From contig CP099847.1 in assembly GCA_030062745.1 (NCBI GenBank), forward strand, positions 3,952,304 to 4,016,303: DNA of 64,000 bases. The letters are read 5' to 3'. A program made the position numbers and the translations under genes. The stretch is from Capitulum mitella (Eukaryota; Arthropoda; Thecostraca; Pollicipedomorpha; Pollicipedidae). Shown here in pieces: positions 35,404-47,633 of the stretch (its first letter is position 1; every line of letters begins with the position of its first letter). The notes below the pieces were generated by a model that was not told the origin of the DNA, did not search any database, and worked only from the letters and a program-made list of their open reading frames with translations.

Positions 35404-35479
35404 AAGCTAACAAGAATGATCTGTAGTTTAGATTTTAACATCCAATATCCTTTAGTCGCTCTTGACTGGTGCATCGCCA

Positions 35480-35650
35480 TTGGAATTGGTGGAATTAAAT
35501 CATTTTGAAATTATTCCACCACTTTGGTGGACTGAGTTGAATTAGGAATCATTCCCCGCGGGCCAGAAATAAATTGGAATGATTCCTTTAATTTTTGGGT
35601 GGAATGGAAATTACAGTGGTTTTAATAAGGTTTGATTCATTTCATAAGAG
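35480..35650. repeat. GGAATNATTCC-rich dispersed repeat, copy 1
   Basis: Words such as GGAATGATTCCTTTAATTTT and GGAATCATTCC recur here and again at 36915-37085 in the same orientation. Short self-complementary units make the stretch able to fold. No clear ends. Confidence 0.4.
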
Positions 35651-36914
35651 GTGCCCACTGTTTTGTGTCTACACGCTGAAACATTATTGACAGACCCGGG
35701 TATCCTGAATCGCCCGAAAAGTTTCAACCATTACTCGTGTTTAAGCATGATTTCACTGTTATCTCGCTCCTTCATTCCTGGCGGTGCGCGGCTCCACTAC
35801 CATTGCTTTGCGACGGCCAGACGCTGGTCAGGTTGACGGGGCCATTTTTCGCGACGGCGGGGGCTGGCAGAGCAAGGGGTTAACTATGGCTGCGAAGATG
35901 TTGGGGGGGGGGGGGTGGAAAGTATCGCTAGGTGCAACATGCAACATGCGCAACATGCTGCGCGATGGCATGGGCTGACAGTCAAATGGTGACCGAAAGC
36001 GGCGGGCCCTTTGGATGCCTTTTTATGGTGGACGATGCCAACGGTGGCGAAGGACCAGTACAGGACCTTATAATGGTAAGGGCGGTGTGGTAATGAATGA
36101 CCTATACCTACCGCCGTCATTCAATCAAGAGCGGCGCCAGAGGCAAATGATGATGCATGGCAGAACTTTCGGACGTATGCAGGGCTTTGAAGCCCATCCT
36201 TTCCATGCGACCTCCATAAACACCCCGCAAAACGCCTTAATGACTGCAGGTACTGAATCTGATACGTAGGGACGTAGCTACCCAGCGGTAGCGCCGACGT
36301 GGTTTGAGGTAATGGTTACAAGCGGTAACTACCCTGCAATCTAATGACTGGGGCAGTGGACGTAACTCACGGCGGTGGCGCCTGTGCCGTCAGTCGCTTT
36401 GTTAATACTACATTCATAAAAAAAGTATTGTGCATGAAGCCTGCGAGCGGCAGACACAAGGGAGACCAGTTATGGTTTCGCGGGCGAAATTAGCGACTCG
36501 GCTCCACCACGGGGAACCCCAGTAAGGTGTACGTAAGCGGTGTGTCGCCATCACTTCCAGTTTTCTATTGCTTGATTTTCGCAGTCGGTCTGCGCACCGT
36601 GCGCGCAAACCTCATCTGTGTATTGTATTAAATCACTGTGGCGGGGACAGAGGCTCCACTCTTTCTGGCCAGCGGTTAATTTTCGTTTTTTTTTTTTGCA
36701 CTGATGCCGTCTCGCCGTGGGGTCTGTCGACGGTCTTGAACAGATTTAATCTAGAGAAGATGTCCGATACGGCATATTGCACGGCATTGTGTATCGGGCT
36801 AATTTAAGACAACTCTTGCGAACAGTGCGGTGAGCGTGGAATTTCAAGGGTTAACACACGTGCTTAGGAATGGCATTGTATGCCTATCTGTGTATCCGAA
36901 TCCATATTTGCTAA

Positions 36915-37085
36915 ATGGTCGTTTGACTGGAATTAAGAATTGGATTTTGGTTCGTTTTATCAAATTAGCTGGGATGGGAATAATTCTTCTCGGGAAATCA
37001 TTGAATTAGAATTACATTCATTCCATTTCGGACGCGAAAGAATCGAAACTGAAATCATTCCTTTAATTTTGCACAATTCCAATAC
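36915..37085. repeat. GGAATNATTCC-rich dispersed repeat, copy 2
   Basis: It shares the CATTCCTTTAATTTT block and several GGAAT/ATTCC words with 35480-35650. The two copies lie between the inverted pair of repeat F. Confidence 0.4.
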
Positions 37086-37110
37086 ACTGCAAATGAAACG
37101 TCTTTCGCAC

Positions 37111-37165
37111 TTTTCTAGTGTGTGCCCACTAGAAAATGCGACTGCATTTTTCTAGTGGGCACACT
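37111..37165. other. Three-segment alternating hairpins
   Basis: TTTTCTAGTG (37111-37120), CACTAGAAAA (37127-37136) and TTTTTCTAGTG (37147-37157) form a sense-antisense-sense arrangement. The middle segment can pair with the first (10 bp, loop TGTGCC) or, more extensively, with the third (about 20 bp from 37117-37139 to 37144-37165, loop GACT, one bulge). The two folds exclude each other. Confidence 0.85.
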
Positions 37166-37316
37166 GCCACACTGCCGCTTCGTTCCTCCGGCGACGCGGT
37201 TTTTACGATTGCCAAAACTGCCTCGAGAGCGTCGAGAATATTCGATTACAGCAGCACGCAGCGCGAGAAAAATCGGCCTCTGATACGTTCATTAAAGAGC
37301 CCGAATGTGTGCTGGA

Positions 37317-37530
37317 AAATAACGATTTACCTCAACGCGCCATGAGGATTTTTCTAGGAGCCACGACGCGAAATGATGCTTTCGTCGGTGTTTAGGAACA
37401 GAAGAGTTACCAGAATGCGTCGTGGTCGCTTTCTTTTGACCAAAGACCGGCCTTTTTTCTTTTTGCGATGTTTGGCATTTGGCCATATCCAAAACGCCGC
37501 CCGGTCGTTTGGGACAAGTGGCCGATTCCG
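37317..37530 (-). repeat. Dispersed repeat F, copy 2
   Basis: The reverse complement matches 34660-34868, including TTTGGATATGGCCAAA, TTTGGTCAAAAGAAAGCGAC and AACACCGAC, ending in a CATGGCGCGTTGAGGTAAATCG block. The copies are 2.5 kb apart in inverted orientation. Confidence 0.65.
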
Positions 37531-37534
37531 ATCC

Positions 37535-38985
37535 TAAGATATGTACAAATCTGTGTCTCGTGCGATGAGGTATGATGCTGAATATCTGAGACCAATGTAA
37601 GGCATGCGACCTTGGCTGAATATTTTTCAGAATGACTGAGAAGTGTCTGTGCGGGGTTTTAGAACGTGTCTTTCCGTAGAACCACATTACCATAGGTCTA
37701 CTGTCAAATCTCTGAAAGGCGGGAATGTAGGTTCTCCCAAATCCCCAGAATCTTCGGTCACGCGTCTGATAAAACCGCCTCCATTACCACTTAACAACAC
37801 CACCTTTTCAAGGGACTGTTCCATCTAAAGCTTGCCGCACACCGCGCCATACGTTTTCGCAATCGCAATGTGCGAGAAAAGAACTCGAGAATAGAACTAA
37901 AAAAAAAGAAATCATGGAAGAGAGAACCAAGTCGGCGACGATTTGTGTAATGCCGCTACGGTGCACGGTTATGGTTTGTCGTTTAACACCGGCCTAAAGC
38001 ATGCTTTCAGCAGGATCTGAAATATGTGTCTAGGAAACGAAGTGGTTAAGGAACGGAGCAATATGGAAGCCCTGACATGTCTTACAGCGAACTGCTTCTA
38101 GAAGACCTAAACTGTTTTGAACTCTGAATGCCGTATGGGTGTGCCGTTTCCTGCCTTTCTCGAAAGACTGATTTCTCCTCTGATTTCAGCCGCAGTCTCG
38201 CCATTTTAAAACCTCAACATGCTAAAAACAGTTTTTTCGTTGTTAGAAGGAAATATCAAACAGTTTTCGTCCCGAAGGGCTATGGAAAGACATCATGGCC
38301 TGGGTTTTAAAACAAAATGGGAGGCATAGATCTGATGTTCCGTGACGTGTCACCCTGGATCCGCTAGCGTACCTTGTACAAAATTAAGTGTTAACATATA
38401 ACTCAGACCGCGAACAATTATAGACATTTCCTTTATTTACGTAGCACTGCACCACATATCATTTACAACGGCCGGCCAAAATAACAAACATGACGGCGAT
38501 GCGTTGTCTTGTGCTTTTTGTGCGCTCCAGAAGGTGGGACGATTCAACCATTTTTCGGCTGCCACCAGAAAGAAACGGCTCCCAAAATCACAGCAGATGT
38601 TGCATTATGCTGTAGATGCAGGTCTACGTTGTCCCAGATTTGGCGGAGAAAACTGTGCTCGCGAGAGCCTATCTTCGCAACTGTATGACAAATATCACAG
38701 TGCGCGGCGGTCTTTATTCGGATTGTATTGATTTACTTGATCCGAAGAATACTGCCGATCACGTTGTTAGCTCTCACATTCCCATGAAATAAAGCAAAGC
38801 GAGTTTTCCGTTAACAGTTGTTGGCCTGCGCCAGTTCCCCTCGTCACGCGTCAATTGACACGTGTCACACGGATAAGTAAGACACAGAGGCAATGCGCGG
38901 ATAATCGTTTGGAAACTCCATATATTTTGAGATTGTTGATTTTCGACACATGACATATATCACAGATCGATTTATAACTTTAAAA
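37535..38985. other. Unassigned spacer
   Basis: No gene seen. CCCTGGATCCGCTAGCG at 38355 resembles a hAT-like right terminus without a partner. Confidence 0.4.
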
Positions 38986-38986
38986 G

Positions 38987-39312
38987 CTACATCTCGGCTA
39001 TCTCAGTCCCAAACGCACGTTTACAGTTAACCATTTCTCTTAAGGATGTAGGGAACTCGACCGTTAAGGATGCAGGCACTGACGCTGTAATCGCAAAAAG
39101 GTGGTGCTGATTGTACTGGAAGACCATTTCTGTGACAAAATGGCTCACGATACGGCGGCTCTTTTTGTTGTTAGAAACTGTATATTTTGTTCGGAGAAAA
39201 TCGCTTAATAATTTGCTGGCAACGGCGGAAGAAATCGCAAGTAAACAGTGATTCTGCATTTCCGAAGCTTTAATCACATTCCAGTTCTTCAAACAGCTGC
39301 TGGAAGAAAACT
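38987..39312 (-). other. Weak candidate terminal exon, unknown product
   Basis: On the minus strand a long pyrimidine tract (14 T in the complement of 39316-39329) is followed by AATGCAG, a good 3' splice site. About 107 codons then stay open to a stop at 38987. They include KASEMQNHCLLAISS, KLLSDFLRTKYTVSNNKK and VPASLTVEFPTSLREMV. Composition is normal rather than GC-rich, so the length is somewhat unusual for chance. I do not recognise the protein. The tract could instead be the poly-A of an old retroposed copy. The open frame also continues upstream through the 67-bp repeats, which I would not count as exon. Confidence 0.22.
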
Positions 39313-39550
39313 GCATTAAAAAAAAAAAACAGAAACAAAGATGAATGGCAGGTACTTCGTCAGAGTCGACATTGCCCCGCCAGTTCATCGTGAAGGTATG
39401 CGGCGAACGGCGCGAGCGCCGTATGGCCGGCTTGCACGGCGACACGGTGGTCGGGCACCAAACACCGATGACATAAGCACGTCTACCCGACGGCGACGAA
39501 AACGGATCGCAGCGCCAGGTTGACACGCACGACTCCGCAGCGGTACCGCG

Positions 39551-39681
39551 GGTACCGCAGTATTGTTCCGATCCCTGATCGGTGCCAGCGTACCGGCTGC
39601 TGCAGCCCCACGCGGCCGGTACCGCAGTACTGTTCCGATCCCTGATCGGTGCCAGCACACCGGCTGCAGCCCCACGCGCCG
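39551..39681. repeat. Direct repeat, 67 bp, two units
   Basis: GGTACCGCAGTATTGTTCCG begins at 39551 and a near-identical unit begins at 39618. Both contain ATCCCTGATCGGTGCCAGC and end in GCAGCCCCACGCG; the second lacks one CTG. A shorter partial (CGGTACCGCG) precedes the first. High identity means a recent duplication. Confidence 0.95.
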
Positions 39682-39689
39682 CCACCAGT

Positions 39690-42600
39690 GTGCGGCCGAC
39701 GACGGTGGCAGTCGCAGGAGACGATCGCTGAGAAGGTTCCTCGATGATGTTAGGGGAGGTAAGGCAGCGGAGTGCATAGTTCGTTACATAGCACAACTAT
39801 ACAACCTACTACCTCACCTCCAACGGCGTTTGTTCTCCGTGTCATTCGCACAGCGTGTGTGGAAGGCCACGTCGAATTTCCCGTCTCTCTGGTTCTGTTG
39901 TGACCTCTGGGCATCGACAGCCGGTGTCATAAACACGCGCACGAGGCCAGATAAAATTTGTGTATCTTGGGAGCCGCCCAGGATGAAACCATTGTCCACC
40001 CAGAATATAATGACAAACATTTTGTCCTACAAAAGAAGCCTTAGAAACCTGCATTTCGCATTCATATCAGTACAGGACTTGCACGCAAAATTAACCCCAG
40101 AATAATACTGGACAGATCACCACGACAACGCAGACATACTGAGCCGGATCCAAAACATGCAACGCAAACACCGACCTTCCTCTGGAGGATGTCGTGGCCG
40201 AATTGCATGTTTATTGTACCGAGTTCTCTAGGCGATACCTTGGCGATGTATTCGAACGAGGAAAGAAACCAGATAGCGGTTGTAACCAGATCAGTGCTGT
40301 AGCGAGTGTACAGAAAGAGGCCTCAGAGACAGAACGCAGATGTTTCAGGACGTGAAACAGATGCTTTAAGAATGGGACACAGATCGGTTCCAGGCAGCGC
40401 TCAGCTGGTGACAGTGACGACTGTCTGCAGGAGAGTCAGTTCCGCAGAGTGACCACTTGGTAACACTGAGACACCCCTGCTGCCCTCGGGACACCAGTGT
40501 TGCCTATCACTCGTGGGGCAGCAGTGGTAACCGACTTCCGGTCACCGCTGAGCACCTGGTTTACACGGGGCACCTCAGAATCCTGCTGTCGATCTCTGTT
40601 CATGCTGGGAACCCTCTGCATTTCTTCTCGGCCTAAGCCTGATATAATTTAACCCGGCAGTGTCGATTTTCGCCAGTACCAGGCATATTCCATGGCTCCC
40701 GTCATCGCCTTCGCCATTCAGTTCACGTCCAAAAGTCCCGGCTTCCCAACGAATAATATTGAATAATAATAGAAATCCCTTCAAGCGAGCACACCAGTTT
40801 GCTAGACTATCAAAAGCTGGATGAAAAACTGGGAACCCCACACGCATTCATGACTGATATCATAACTTGCATGACTGTTAGCCTGTGCTGAGTGTTTTTA
40901 CGTGAGTCGTCAACGTTTTGCAGAACGTGATGAATGGTCATCTTGTTTTGTTTTGTTTTTTTTCTTGTCCTTCGGCTAGTATGCGTTTGTAACACGACTG
41001 CCGAAATTTTTACTCCATCTCGAATCCATCCCGCACAGGTTGGTCGTACTCAAGTTTTCGTTGCGTAGTGAGAAAGCTGTAACTATATGAACAGTGTTCT
41101 AAGCCGATACGTTGTCGTGTGCCTGGTAATTCGCACGTTGGCACGCTCACGAACGAGGTCCAGAAGAGTCAATGATGGGCCTCTAGTTTAGCCTAGTACT
41201 GTGCAGAATGGAAAAACGTTCCCTGGACGTACTTGGGCACCATCTCACGAGACTGCAGAAGAGTCTCGGACGGTAAGTGCCCCTCATGCCAGTGCGCCAA
41301 GGAACCAGCAAGGCGGAACCGTGACATATGGAGAGCTAGGTGCTGGACCACAGCGCCAGCCGAGCTGCAAGACACCAAACGTCAATGTCGACTCGTAGAA
41401 CGTCTTCGTCACTGCCGGTCAAGATTTGAACTTGCTCCCCACCTTGCTGCGTCTGCACGCTGTGGCGGCTATACCGAACACTGACCATGGTGCCTGAGCT
41501 GCCTTGAGCTCCCCCTGCCTTGAGCTCCAGGGCGGCGTTCCTATCCTGTTGCCGTGGACTTGGACACGCACTCCCCCAGACCGCTCGTTTAAAGTTTCAT
41601 TCCTTGACGTCCTTCGGCAGTGACTATTAATGCGTTGTATTGATGGCCCTGTCACATCCGCAAGCTGTCACGTTATTTCACACTTCTGCAATGGTTGTAC
41701 CTTTTTATTTTGTCTGCGAGCCGGTTTGCTTTAAAGGTTGTTCCGTCGCGGTGGCTTACGCGAGAATATTTTTAAGGATTTTTCAGGTGACTTGCTTTGA
41801 AGCGTTGATGTTTGCTGAATGAGGGTATATGTGCGATAGTATTTCTGTTGGTCCTCTATAGCCGTGGTGTAACCTAATGGAATGCGGACGAATAACGCGG
41901 ATCCTGACGTTATGGGATCTTAGGGGAGAATTAGCGGCTATCGGCGAGCATCCTGTTGACAGCCTGCAGGCGGCCGAGACGGCGAGACTCCTACAAAAAA
42001 AAACTCCCCCACATTTGCCGAGACACCGGGAACCCCACAAAGAAAACTGTCCCGCGGAGTCGCAAGACCTGCCGGCGGCGACTCCGTTAGAAAACTAGGC
42101 GGTAGCTTGAAGGTGTGGCCGGGCCATTTTTGTGATACAGTGAATGATGCCAGAGGAATATCAAGGCATAAGGGGGACTGTAAATGGACGCATAATTGTT
42201 GAGAAAACTGCCATATTTGCAATCGCCACATTTCATTTGTTTTCCTGCCGGCAAGGGTTTAGACGGCCAAAAGACAAAGATTATCAATGGCTATCGATTA
42301 ATCTGTTGCATCCCTTATATCTTTCAACTTTCATGACATGCCAGTAATTTAAACAAAGTGTATAAGTTTCGATGGGTTGATGTCAGGCACTGGTGCGGTC
42401 AGTTGGGACAGCGGTAGCCCTGACATACACACACACACACATACATACATAAATACGGCCTAAAAGTGGAATATGATCTTCCGTTCTGAAAACGTCCACC
42501 AAGACTGCCCTCTGCTTGTGTGCTTGCAAAGTGCTTGGAAAGTGACTTCATCTTACTAAAAATTATTATGTTGAGCTGAAGGGGACGACGTGATTTTCAT

Positions 42601-44735
42601 GTAAGTATGGCTTCTGGTAATTGACGAAAATTGCACGAATACCACTTATCATTACTTCCAACGACTGCAATGAGTGCTATTTCAATATCCGGCCATAGCT
42701 TTCATTTTTGGGCGCCTGCTTTGCTATTTTCTCGGAAATGGAGTACTGCTTAATAAAGTACCGCATTGCTCTAGACATTAAACTTCATGAACGGTAGGAA
42801 ATTCCGCTTTTGCAGTGCATGTGCACTGGTTTTCATGATTATTGACATTTGTAAGCGCAAAGTGAACCAGCACGGGACGGTTGGTTTTCACTATATTAGA
42901 TAGAGCAGTCAAAATATTCTTCAGATTATCTGCCTTCAAACAAATGGCCAATGCATCGCAAGACACCAAAAGGCTTCTTGTAATGCCGCGAGGGCATCCC
43001 TGCCCTCCCGCTTGTGGAACCTGATGGCAGACAAAACGGCAAAACGTCTTGTGACTTTTCAAAAAGCCGCGCAGCACGGTAAACGAAACACAGATCGATG
43101 AAGTCTGTGCCACGAACTTCATTCCAGAGCGTGTGAGTCACGGCTGCCACTGGTTACATGGACTTCGGTGCTGCAGTCCCTGCCAAATGAACCCTCCGCG
43201 CCCACATGACTCACGTCTCAAAATGGCCGACAGTTTGATCAGGTCGCCGAGCTAGCGCCGCTTGTCAGGCGGTCTGTCGTCCGAAGTCCGCAGGGGGAAG
43301 ATTAAACCGCACGAGATAACACATCAGGGAGTGTGGTGATGGCCTTTTCACCGACGAAGTCCTCCCACGTCATCTTATGCCGAAGTAAAATGGAGAAAGT
43401 CATCTTCGTCTCGACTGCTGGTGGTAGAAAAAATCGGATAATTCTCGTTCCAATAGCCTGAAATCCTATTGCTAGTCATTTCATCCTTTTCCCGTTACTT
43501 CAAACTACACTTCAATGAACTGTGAATACGTGGGGTTTGCATGTTGGCCATCTCTTAAATGTTTTTTTTCTGAATGTTCCAGCACATTTTGAAGTTGTTC
43601 CACAAAGAAATAACCAGAAAGTGGAAAATAGATGCATCTTGAAATTGGGAGATTCGGGTCACAAGCAGTGTCTATCCCTTTTTATTTATCCACTAACCTC
43701 TTTCAAATTCTGCCTTCGGTTTCCGCTGTGCATGACGTAACTGATGGACACATGCATCTTGTGAGGTGGTTCCAATCCACCAGCCATTCTGAGATTCGGA
43801 ACATCACGGCCACAGATGGCAGTGAATTCCCCGGCAATGTCAAGCGCGGCTCCCTACAAACCTTCTGAAAACACTCCCTTGAGCTTAGCCAGCACATCAA
43901 GGCAGCCCAATGACATGAAACAAAGAACATGGGCAAACTGGAGACTTTGAATTCGAAATCAAGGTATCTGTATTGGCTCGGAGCCTCGAATTCGAAACCA
44001 AGATCATCAAATCAACTCGAAGTCCTCGAATTCGAAACCCAGGGGTGCACCTGGTCCCGGAACCCTGGAGTGGAAGGCAAAGGTGAACCGGTCGCAGTAA
44101 CCCAGCGCACAGCTCGCTGCCATCCACTGTCACACCACGATACAGCTCACTGCACGACCACTCATCTATGAGAAGAAAAGGCGCCTTAATCCTGCTAATT
44201 TGCTTCAGACAAGTTCGCGCGACAACGTCACAATGCTGCATTAAACATTCCGTTTAAAGGGCATGTGTATCAACAACGCGGCACATTTAAACTCTGGCTC
44301 ATAATCATCACGTATTTATAAAACTTAACTTAAAGACTGCAGAGAAAACAAGACGTGAAGATCATCGCCGTAATCTCACCTACAGTTTGTGGCTGATATA
44401 AACTCATCTTTTATTGAGGCTGATAAAACCATTCTGTCCTCTACAGACAACTAGAATGACGTGTCTATCTCCACTGAGCGTTTTACCGTTCCACATCTGA
44501 CTAACGGTCGTGACAGTCGCGTTTAAACCTCTTGTCCGAGCCGTTCCAGCCGAGCAGCCATATTTCTTTTGCTTCGTCATCTAACGTAGCATGCTGCAAC
44601 GGTCATCCACCCCTGCAGTCTCGTATGACGTTTGGCCGTGTTCGGGCAAGTGCGTCTCATTTAAAGACAGAAAAAGGGAAATCCGGCGTTGCCCGCTGTC
44701 TGGCATAACTGCATCTCACTGTCCGTGCTGACCTG
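39690..44735. other. Long unassigned stretch
   Basis: Overlapping frames at 39563-40105 (180 codons, partly repeat-derived), 42778-43150 (minus) and 43897-44241 (minus) carry no recognisable domain. An (AC)n/(ATAC)n microsatellite lies at 42425-42454. At 43965-44045, CTCGAATTCGAAACC words recur three times. I see no TIR element with a clear target duplication here. Confidence 0.4.
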
Positions 44736-44779
44736 CTGCCGGCAGCCTAGATCAGAGTTCCGCAGCTGTCGTGCAGGCC

Positions 44780-44930
44780 CGCCACCGACAGACGCAGCTC
44801 TCGGCCTGTCGCCGTCCTGACCTGCCCCATCAGCACAGCTCACGCACAGCCGCCGCCCGACCTGCCCCAACAGCCGCGGCTCACGCACAGTCGCCGCCCC
44901 GACCTGCCCCAACAGTTCCGCCGCACGCGC
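44780..44930. repeat. 40-42 bp GC-rich tandem repeat, about 3 units
   Basis: CCTGCCCCAACAGC-type blocks start at 44821, 44861 and 44903, each followed by CTCACGCACAGYCGCCGCC. It lies in a CpG-dense block that reaches to about 45110. Confidence 0.85.
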
Positions 44931-45739
44931 GGCCCAAGTCCTGACCTTCCTCACGCACGTGCGTGTTGCAGGGGTGGACGGCGGTGCGCAGTGAGCGCCT
45001 GTCGAGGGGCTGTGCACTCTGCGCCGCACAACGTCCCGTTCCGGCGGACGAGAGGAGAGGGGACGCCCACCCTGGCAACAAGCGCGTGCCTCCTCATACG
45101 GCGCTGGCGGCCCTGAAGTAGGTGTCTAGCAGGCACCCGCCCCACTCGCAACAAAAAAGAGGCTCATCAGCCAGCGGTACTCGCCGTTTTACATCAACCT
45201 TACAGAGTCGCCTTTCTTTTCTTGTTTTGACAGAAACGAGGATGCTTTGACGCCTCGTTTTCTCGGCATGTATTTCATTAGTTTTACAGAGATTATCCCC
45301 GTGTGTCATTAAAATGAGCGGAGAAACCTGGGGACTGGAGAGTTTTTACTTTCGTCTCCTTCAAATTTCCGCAACGTCTGCAACGCAAATGGAAGATTTG
45401 CAAGTCGTGCATTCACTGGCCGTACCTTTACCCCAATGAGTACGTACTGTACCATGCCACAGACGCATTCAGCTGCTCGTACATGGACTTACGGACAGTC
45501 GTACGTCAGGAAAACATGCCATGAATTATGTTTCAGTTTTGACATAAAACAGAATGTAAAACAATCTGCCAATATCGAGTTCTCAGCAGTTCTTACACCT
45601 GCGCCCAGAGTTGCTTTGAGAGACTTTGTTCGTAGTGGTGTGGATCACACATATACGGTCCGCAGGGATTGGAGGGAGATGATGTCGCGGCTTGGGAAGC
45701 AAAAAAACCCTGGAGTTGATGCAGAATGATACGTCCTGT

Positions 45740-46786
45740 TTAATTTTCCACTTGTAATATGCACCATTTCAACTCCGTACAACAAACACTTCCTGTGTCA
45801 CGAAAATGATGCCAAATTTTCCACTGTCGTTCCGCGCCAAATACTTCACTCTTTCGGAGTTTTCTGTCAGCATTTCGGTGGAGCATTGAAACAGGTACCG
45901 CCATGGGCGGAGTTTCCCGTCTTAATGTAGGCATATGAAAGATTGGCTCAATTTCTCTCAGAGGCTTCGCAGGTTTCACGCTATTAGACATGACAATGAG
46001 TACCACAGATAAATGAAAAATGTTGGAGACATTTCTACCTTCACATGAAAGCAAACGTTTCCTAATTCCACAGAGTTTCGAGCCTCGATGTCCGAAGCGC
46101 TGGTCGATTTTGAAAGCAGCTGACTGTTTGCCTACCGTCGATCTCGGCAACAAAGACTTCCAAGATAGCTTCACCCCTGATGGGTGAGTTTTGCACATAA
46201 TGGCGTTCAGCGGCCAGCTTGCGAGTGACTTGTCATTAAAACGGTGACCGGGCGGCGCGGCAGCCGGGGCCGGCGGCCGCGCCGCCCGCCAAGGTTGCGC
46301 CGTGGCCGCCGCCGCCGCCGCCGCTGCCGCGGCGGCCGCGGCCGCCGGCCGGTCGGCCCAGCCCGCCGCCCGCCAGCCCGCCAGCCGTCCGCGGGCAAAA
46401 ACGGCCCGCCAGCCCAGACAGTCTAGACGCCGCCGCCGGACGCCGGCCGGGCGTCCGCCAAAAACGGAACGCCGGTGGCGCGACGCAGTGGCGGCTCCAG
46501 CGGCGGCCGCCGGGACGCCGCCGAATGGGAAGAAATTCGAGGGAAGCCGCGGCGGCCAGGGACGGTCGGGTCCATCTGGTGCTGATGCTCGCCGTACTGC
46601 ACACTGAACCGAGCTTCCAACATGGCCAGCAGCCTGCGAACGCCGGGTCGGCGCTCGCTCCCGTCCGGCCGGCGAGCTCCGCTCCTGGGCGGGGCAGAGG
46701 GGAGAAGGCCTGCTGGGACGGCGTCGGCAACATGGCCGCGACGGCGGGGCTCGGGGCGCGGGCGCCCGCCGTCCGCACGCCGACAC
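45740..46786 (-). other. Longest open frame of the window (348 codons), doubtful
   Basis: The first half lies in CpG-dense DNA and is Pro/Ala/Arg-rich with a polyalanine run from (GCC)n; such composition keeps frames open by itself. The second half (about 165 codons, 45740-46235) has ordinary composition and still has no stop, which is less expected. Segments such as NVSNIFHLSVVLIVMSNSVKPAKPL and HHFRDTGSVCCTELKWCIL suggest no family to me. It may be a real first exon or chance. Confidence 0.2.
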
Positions 46787-46980
46787 CGGCCCGGTTTGAA
46801 CGACTCCCAGAGGCGACGCGGCAGCTGGGCAGACCTGGCGTCTGCTGTCAGAATGGCTGTCTGCCGGCGGGTTCGCTCCGTCCGAGCTCTGTCCAGTCCA
46901 ATATCGCGTGGGACGCCGCCAACGGGTTTCGCTGTGTGAACCAGACCATCAGGGCCAGACGACACGGCGTTCACAAAGAA
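46220..46980. promoter_or_regulatory. CpG island with (GCC)n core
   Basis: About 750 bp very rich in CpG with a (GCC)n tract at 46307-46325. ATGGCC words in good start context occur at 46622 and 46732 (AACATGGCC, also a YY1-like word). No TATA box. CAGTGGCGGCTCCAG at 46486 resembles a hAT-type terminus, so part of the block may be repeat-derived. A promoter role is an inference from composition only. Confidence 0.4.
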
Positions 46981-47261
46981 GACGTCATGCTGCCCTCGTA
47001 AAGAACAGAATGTATTGTCTTAACCGGTACAGACACATTCACACATTCAATCAATCTCACCAAAGCCGAGGACCAGCAGTCAGACGACGGCAAACAACCG
47101 GTAAGCACGCTCAGCTCGCCTTCGTCGTCCCTCTTCCGGTTCTTAGCTCCGCCTATCTGCCATCCAACTAGAGGCCACGAGCTGGCGGTGCCGGGAGCGC
47201 CCGCACCTCTGTTTGGAGCAAAGCAAAAGCAGCTCCGGAGAAATGGCCCGGTCCCTTGGCA

Positions 47262-47425
47262 AGCCAGCTCTGCTTCTGTGAGAGCCAACTCTGCTTCTGT
47301 GAGAGCCGGCCCTGCTTCCGTGAGAGCGGGCTCTGCTTCTGGGAAAACCAACGCCTCTTCTGGAAGAGGCGGCTGCACTGCTGGGAGAGCCGGCTGTGCT
47401 CCTGGGAACACAGCTCTGCTTCTAC
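47262..47425. repeat. 21-bp minisatellite, about 8 units
   Basis: The unit is AGCCAACTCTGCTTCTGTGAG, first three units nearly identical, later ones diverged. The period is seven codons, so the plus frame 47188-47586 reads an Ala-Ser-Val-Arg-Ala repeat. No known protein family has this form, so I regard it as a repeat product. Confidence 0.9.
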
Positions 47426-47633
47426 AGGAAGGACCCCATCTGCTGAGGGAGCCTTCTCCATATCTGCTGCTGGGGGAACAGCTTCTGGGCCGACCTAACC
47501 TGCCACCGCATGGCGTCAATCCTGAGATACATCGCCATCCAGCGGCGTCAGCCCTGCGGTACACCGCCTTCCAGTGTCAGCCCTGACGTACACCGTCATC
47601 CAGCGATGTTAGACAAGAAGTACGCCGTATACC

